A stretch of 64,000 bases of DNA, taken from Sphingomonas pruni NBRC 15498. GTDB lineage: Bacteria; Pseudomonadota; Alphaproteobacteria; Sphingomonadales; Sphingomonadaceae. The stretch is taken from contig NZ_BCYZ01000012.1 in assembly GCF_001598455.1 (NCBI RefSeq), positions 1-64,000 of the forward strand. Direction: 5' to 3'. Positions 60,145 through 64,000 of the stretch are shown here, in pieces (position 1 is the first letter of the stretch; each line of letters opens with the position of its first letter). The notes beneath the pieces were generated by a model, which saw nothing but the letters and a program-made list of their open reading frames with translations, was not told the DNA's origin and did not search any database. A program made the position numbers and the translations under genes.

Positions 60145-61326
60145 ATGGCCAGGCCCCCTTCCACCAGCGCCCTGGTCCGGCTCGACGACACTTCGTCGCG
60201 TAATGTTTCGATCGAGGACAGCGATCCACCCCGGCAACGCCTGCGACGCTTGCGGCGCGGATTGGTTTGGCTTGTCTTTGTCGCGCCAGTGGTCTGCGCG
60301 GTCGTTTACAATTTCATCATCGCAACTCCCCGCTATGCCTCAGAGATCAGCTTTGTTGTCCGCTCCAGCCAAGGCGCGCGCGATCGGCTTAGCATTGTCA
60401 GCCTTGGCCAGGGGGGGGGCGTCGGCGTCGCGGACGACAGCGAAGCCGTTGTCGCCTATCTGCAATCCCGCGACGTGTTGCGCAGTATCGATCGAGACGG
60501 ACTCGTCACCCGCACCTTCAGCGGGCGCGGTCTGGATCCGATCGCAGCTTTTCCATCTCTGTTGACGGGCTCCAGTAGAGAAGATTTCTACAGGCATTTT
60601 CAGGGCTACGTACATTCCGAGTTCGATCGCGCCACCGACATCATTCACGTTCAGGTGCAGTCGTTCACGGCCGCCGACGCCCAAGAGATAGCCCAGCGCC
60701 TGCTCAGTGCCTCCGAGGCGATGGTCAACCGGCTCAACCAGCGGGCCCGAGCCAATCTGGTCGGCGGCGCTGAGCGCGATGCCGATCAGGCATCGCGCCA
60801 ACTTGAGAGCGTGCTGGCCAGAATGAACGAGGTGCGCAACCGCGACCGCATTATCGAGCCCGAGCTGGATGCCGGGGCGTCGGTCAAGCTCCAATCCGGT
60901 ACGGCGGCTGAACTCGCCCAGATCGAGGTGCAGCTCGACCAAACCCTCCGTGTCGCACCGCAAAGCCCGCTGATCGGGCAATTGCGTGCCCGCCGGAGCG
61001 CGTTGGAAAGCCAGCTGGGCCGTCAGATCGGCGCGACGGCGGGCGGCAATGGATCGCTCGCGGATCGGCTCCGCGCCTATGAAGAGCTTGCGGCACAGCG
61101 GGACATAGCGGAAAAGCAATTGATGGCCTCCAGCCTGCAGCTCAGCAGCGCCCAGGCCGGGGCCAGCCGCCAGCAGCTTTATCTCGAGCAAATCGCGCGC
61201 CCGAACCTCTCCGATGAGGCCCGCTATCCCCGTCGCTGGCTCAACCTGCTGATGACCATTTTGGTTTCCGGCTGTCTGTTGTGGATCGCTTCGTCGTTAG
61301 CCGAATTGGTATTCGATGATGAATGA
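60145..61326 (+). CDS. kpsE: KpsE-type capsule export inner-membrane protein (second copy)
   Basis: A 393-residue relative of the protein at 58184-59350: polar N terminus of about 35 residues, membrane segment near 38-60, the conserved YASEISFVVRSSQGA region, periplasmic coiled-coil (about 200-340), and a C-terminal membrane segment (about 365-388). The copies agree in layout but differ greatly in sequence, so this is an old duplication or two recruited genes. It overlaps the kpsT gene by 11 bases. Confidence 0.83.
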   Translation: MARPPSTSALVRLDDTSSRNVSIEDSDPPRQRLRRLRRGLVWLVFVAPVVCAVVYNFIIATPRYASEISFVVRSSQGARDRLSIVSLGQGGGVGVADDSEAVVAYLQSRDVLRSIDRDGLVTRTFSGRGLDPIAAFPSLLTGSSREDFYRHFQGYVHSEFDRATDIIHVQVQSFTAADAQEIAQRLLSASEAMVNRLNQRARANLVGGAERDADQASRQLESVLARMNEVRNRDRIIEPELDAGASVKLQSGTAAELAQIEVQLDQTLRVAPQSPLIGQLRARRSALESQLGRQIGATAGGNGSLADRLRAYEELAAQRDIAEKQLMASSLQLSSAQAGASRQQLYLEQIARPNLSDEARYPRRWLNLLMTILVSGCLLWIASSLAELVFDDE

Positions 61327-62044
61327 GTTGACCGTTCCTTTCCTTGCGACGCCGCCGTCACGGCCGCGCGCCCTGCCCTCGCGGCAGGACGGCGCGCGGA
61401 TCGTCGCCGATGGCATCTACAAGAGCTACGACACTCCGACCGGCCCAAAACATGTGTTGAAGGACATCAGCTTCGCTATTGGCCCCGGTGAGAAAATGGC
61501 GGTGTTGGGACGCAACGGCGCCGGTAAGTCCACCCTGGTCAAGATCGTCGGCGGGGTCGAGCGTCCCAGCCGGGGCGAGATCCGGCGGAAAATGTCCTTG
61601 TCCTGGCCGCTGGCGTTCGGCGGCGGTTTCGAAGTGGCGATGACCGGGCTCGACAATATCCGGTTCATCGCCCGCCTTTACGATCGACCGATCCGCGAGA
61701 CGATCGAACGAGTCGACGATTTCGCCGAGCTGGGATCCAATCTGCTGTTGCCGGTGCGACAATATTCGTCGGGCATGCGCGCCCGGCTGGCCTTCGCCCT
61801 GACGCTTGCCATCGATTTCGACTGCTATTTGATCGATGAGGTAATTTCCGTCGGCGATCAGCGCTTCCACCGCAAATGCCACGATGCGCTGTTTGTGGAA
61901 CGCAAGGACGCGGCGATGATCCTGGTCAGCCACGACATCGGCATCATCCGGGAATATTGCAGTTCCGGCCTGGTGCTGAAACGCGGCCATGGCCGGGTAT
62001 TCGACGACCTCGACCTCGCGATCAGCATATATGCCACACTCTGA
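61316..62044 (+). CDS. kpsT: KpsT-type capsule ABC exporter ATPase
   Basis: A 242-residue ATPase. Walker A GRNGAGKST (about residues 64-72), a Q-loop area with MSLSWPLAFGGGF, the signature-like YSSGMRARL and Walker B FDCYLIDEV. The 30-residue polar N-terminal extension precedes the ABC core. It energises export through KpsM. The start is ATG 61316 or 61319, both inside the end of the second KpsE gene. It overlaps the next gene by 14 bases. Confidence 0.88.
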   Translation: MMNELTVPFLATPPSRPRALPSRQDGARIVADGIYKSYDTPTGPKHVLKDISFAIGPGEKMAVLGRNGAGKSTLVKIVGGVERPSRGEIRRKMSLSWPLAFGGGFEVAMTGLDNIRFIARLYDRPIRETIERVDDFAELGSNLLLPVRQYSSGMRARLAFALTLAIDFDCYLIDEVISVGDQRFHRKCHDALFVERKDAAMILVSHDIGIIREYCSSGLVLKRGHGRVFDDLDLAISIYATL

Positions 62045-63143
62045 AGCAGGCGGCGAACTGACCGTGCCCACGCGGCGGTCCGACACTATTCCCCTAGCGG
62101 TTGGCGGCTTGCCTTCCCCGGAAAGTATCTTCACGATTCATTGCGTCTCGGAGATCGTTCGGCGCACACAAGGCCAAGTAAATGTCATCCCGTTCAACAC
62201 CGGAGACGACAGCGAGCGACTGGCCGAGGCAAATTCCGGCGAACCCACGATACCCTTTTTCGACACGCCCGACGGCCAGGCGCGGGAGGCATTGCTGGCA
62301 ACGCAGGCACCCATCATCCTGATAACGGGCGACTTTACAGAAACAGCCCGTTTCTGCATGGTTGCGCGCGATCTGGATGCGTTGCAGGCAGCGCGCTTCG
62401 TTTCCCAATCCTTTTCCTGTCTGGAGCCGCTCTATCGGCATAACGGCGTCCGCTGCGTCGCCGTCGACGGAAAGGCGAACCTGGCGGACTGGATCGACCA
62501 GGTTGCCGCTTGGCTGGGCCTTCAGCCCTCGACCTGGCAGACCGTCCGACAACAGATGCTGTCCGATTACGCCGCTTGGCCGACCGCGGAAGCTGCGATC
62601 CATGCTTTGGTCCAATTCGCCGATACCGCTTCCGCCGACCGGGAACAGCTCCCCACCGCGACCCTCACGCTCTTCGAAACGCTGGGCCAGTGCTATCACT
62701 CCGGTTCAATTGACTCGATAGTCTGGCCCGCGGACTCGATCCTCGAACCCGGGGACCCGGCCTTTCCGGTCACCGACGCGATCTCGCTGACCGGCCCGGC
62801 CCGGATGCTGACTTTTGGCCCTTTCCTGCATTTACCGCCGGGTCACTGGAATGCGCGATATCATTTCGAGGTGGATCAGCACCTTGCCGGCAATTTGATG
62901 GAGTTCGACATCGTGAATGGCACAAACGTGCTCGTCTCGCACCGCGTTCTGGTCGAGGACGCCGGAAAATTCGGGTTCGATTGCGAATTCGACATGCAAG
63001 AATCCCGGTTGCCTGTCGAAAATCGGGCCATTCTGGCGGAAGGTTCGATAGGTGGCTTCTTTCGGCCCGCGGGAATATGGCTCAACCGCGATCGCCCCTC
63101 GGTCGCCCAGGGAATTAACGCAGATACCTCGAATGATCAGTGA
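62031..63143 (+). CDS. unrecognised protein inside the capsule export cluster
   Basis: A 370-residue soluble protein without signal peptide or membrane segment. The N-terminal about 200 residues look alpha/beta (PSPESIFTIHCVSEIVRRTQ, then PIILITGDFTETARFCMVARDL, shortened here to its core ILITGDFTETARFC). The last about 130 residues are beta-rich and resemble a carbohydrate-binding sandwich (PPGHWNARYHFEVD, GGFFRPAGIWLNR). No catalytic motif is recognised. It overlaps kpsT by 14 bases and the OPX gene by 11, which implies an essential role with the exporter, such as chain recognition or modification. Confidence 0.7.
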   Translation: MPHSEAGGELTVPTRRSDTIPLAVGGLPSPESIFTIHCVSEIVRRTQGQVNVIPFNTGDDSERLAEANSGEPTIPFFDTPDGQAREALLATQAPIILITGDFTETARFCMVARDLDALQAARFVSQSFSCLEPLYRHNGVRCVAVDGKANLADWIDQVAAWLGLQPSTWQTVRQQMLSDYAAWPTAEAAIHALVQFADTASADREQLPTATLTLFETLGQCYHSGSIDSIVWPADSILEPGDPAFPVTDAISLTGPARMLTFGPFLHLPPGHWNARYHFEVDQHLAGNLMEFDIVNGTNVLVSHRVLVEDAGKFGFDCEFDMQESRLPVENRAILAEGSIGGFFRPAGIWLNRDRPSVAQGINADTSNDQ

Positions 63144-64000
63144 TTTGTCTCCTCGCAAAGGCCGTGTCCTCGCGACGCTGGCGCTGTTGTCTTTAGCGGG
63201 TTGCGCCGCCTTGCCTAAGTCCGGCCCGCAGGGTCATGCCGTCATCAGGGATGCGACCAAGGGCGCCTACACGTTGGTGGAAGTCGATCGCGCCGACGCC
63301 GTGCCCGCCGCTCCGGAGCCAGCGACTTTCCAGCCGCTGCCGCCGCGGGCGTCGCCCGACATCGATGCCCTCGCGCCGGGGGACGAGCTCACCATCTCGA
63401 TATACGAAGTCGGCGTGCGGCTCTTTTCCGCCGGCGGCCAGTCCAATAGCGACACCGGCTTCGATCCAGCCGCCACCAAGCAGCAAATCGGGCCGCTGGA
63501 AGTCAGCAGCGCGGGCACCATCCGCCTGCCCTATCTCGGCGTGATTGCCGTCGCCGGCAAACGTCCCAGCGAAGTGGAGCACGACATCGAGGCCCGTATG
63601 GCGGGACGATCTGAAAATCCCAAGGTGATCGTGAAACAGAACACCGCCGTCGGCAGCGCGGTGATCGTCGGCGGCGAAGTCACTAATCCCGGTCGGTTCC
63701 GCCTCACCCCTGCGCACGAAAAGCTGTTGGACGTTATAACGCTCGCCGGCGGCTATCGCGGGACTGGGATGTCCGACCTCGTGGTTCGCGTCTATCGCCA
63801 GGGGCTAGTTTCGGAAGCACCGCTGGAAGGGCTGGACTATTCCAACGGCGGCGGCATGGAAATGGAGCCCGGAGACCGGGTGGAAGTCCTGCGCCAACCC
63901 CGCAGCTATTCCGTGATGGGCGCCAGCAACCGGATCAACCGATATGATCTCCCGACCCGCCAGATTTCCCTGATCGAGGCGCTGGCGCTCGCCGGAGGGC
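63133..64000 (+). CDS. capsule outer-membrane export lipoprotein (KpsD/Wza-type), partial
   Basis: The gene runs off the window end; 289 codons are visible. It starts at ATG 63133 inside the end of the previous gene. The signal sequence ends in the lipobox SLAGC (C24). The polysaccharide-export domain starts near residue 75 (LAPGDELTISIYEVG), followed by SLBB-type repeats (VIVGGEVTNPGRFRLTP, YSVMGASNRINRYDLP). It forms the outer-membrane channel for the capsule, paired with the KpsE-type proteins. Confidence 0.9.
   Translation, partial: MISDLSPRKGRVLATLALLSLAGCAALPKSGPQGHAVIRDATKGAYTLVEVDRADAVPAAPEPATFQPLPPRASPDIDALAPGDELTISIYEVGVRLFSAGGQSNSDTGFDPAATKQQIGPLEVSSAGTIRLPYLGVIAVAGKRPSEVEHDIEARMAGRSENPKVIVKQNTAVGSAVIVGGEVTNPGRFRLTPAHEKLLDVITLAGGYRGTGMSDLVVRVYRQGLVSEAPLEGLDYSNGGGMEMEPGDRVEVLRQPRSYSVMGASNRINRYDLPTRQISLIEALALAGG

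Overview
The window is GC-rich chromosomal DNA, very probably from an alphaproteobacterium of the Sphingomonadales. The reasons are indirect: a TonB-receptor-centred uptake operon, two RcnB-like Gly/Asn-rich periplasmic proteins, a DUF2171 protein, a citrate synthase fused to a helix-turn-helix domain, an autotransporter protease, and very many 4-base or shorter gene overlaps. There is no rRNA, CRISPR array or complete insertion sequence. Two tRNA genes are present: tRNA-Ala(CGC) at 16056-16131 and tRNA-Glu(TTC) at 50848-50922.

Region by region. (1) 48-6649, minus strand: a five-gene operon of TonB-dependent receptor, MFS carrier, TetR regulator, sugar-lactone-type FAD oxidase and D-threonine-aldolase-like PLP enzyme, which reads as uptake plus oxidation of one unidentified small molecule. 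(2) 7089-15803: housekeeping and accessory genes (RcnB-like protein, free-methionine-R-sulfoxide reductase, ArfB, RluA-type pseudouridine synthase, D,D-carboxypeptidase, a Gfo/Idh oxidoreductase, a divergent pair of citrate synthase paralogues, a DUF2171 protein). (3) 16056-19900: tRNA-Ala followed by a decayed prophage with an XRE repressor, two copies of a 17-bp operator, a small terminase-like protein, only the first ~90 residues of a large terminase, and an overlapping spanin (Rz/Rz1-like) pair. (4) 20069-26000: autotransporter serine protease, azoreductase with a divergent HxlR regulator, and a membrane protein fused to a SET methyltransferase domain. (5) 26290-35700: an importer-type ABC system without a binding protein, a flotillin, a DUF983-MocR pair behind a large palindrome, and a 44-residue membrane peptide. 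(6) 35821-50922: CHASE4 histidine kinase with a REC-GGDEF-EAL partner, ROK sugar kinase with a CitE-like lyase, glutaryl-CoA dehydrogenase, a frameshifted chagasin-type inhibitor, a FucP-like sugar permease, an extradiol dioxygenase, an orphan 2Fe-2S subunit, a second RcnB-like protein, a prolyl 4-hydroxylase, a small zinc-ribbon protein, recJ and tRNA-Glu.

(7) 51232-64000 (continuing past the window): a surface-polysaccharide locus transcribed entirely rightward with most genes overlapping or nearly touching. It carries a GT9 (heptosyltransferase-type) enzyme, a GmhB-like phosphatase, an AT-rich methyltransferase, an AGE-type sugar epimerase, HldE and HldD, that is, most of the ADP-heptose pathway. 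It then carries an ABC-transporter-dependent capsule exporter: two KpsE-type chain proteins around KpsM, then KpsT, an unrecognised 370-residue protein and the start of a KpsD/Wza-type outer-membrane lipoprotein. The simplest reading is a heptose-containing capsule made in the cytoplasm from ADP-heptose and exported by the Kps-type machine.

All functions are read from motifs and context; no database search was possible. Start codons were moved downstream wherever a Shine-Dalgarno-like sequence or signal peptide decided the matter, and this is stated in the entries.
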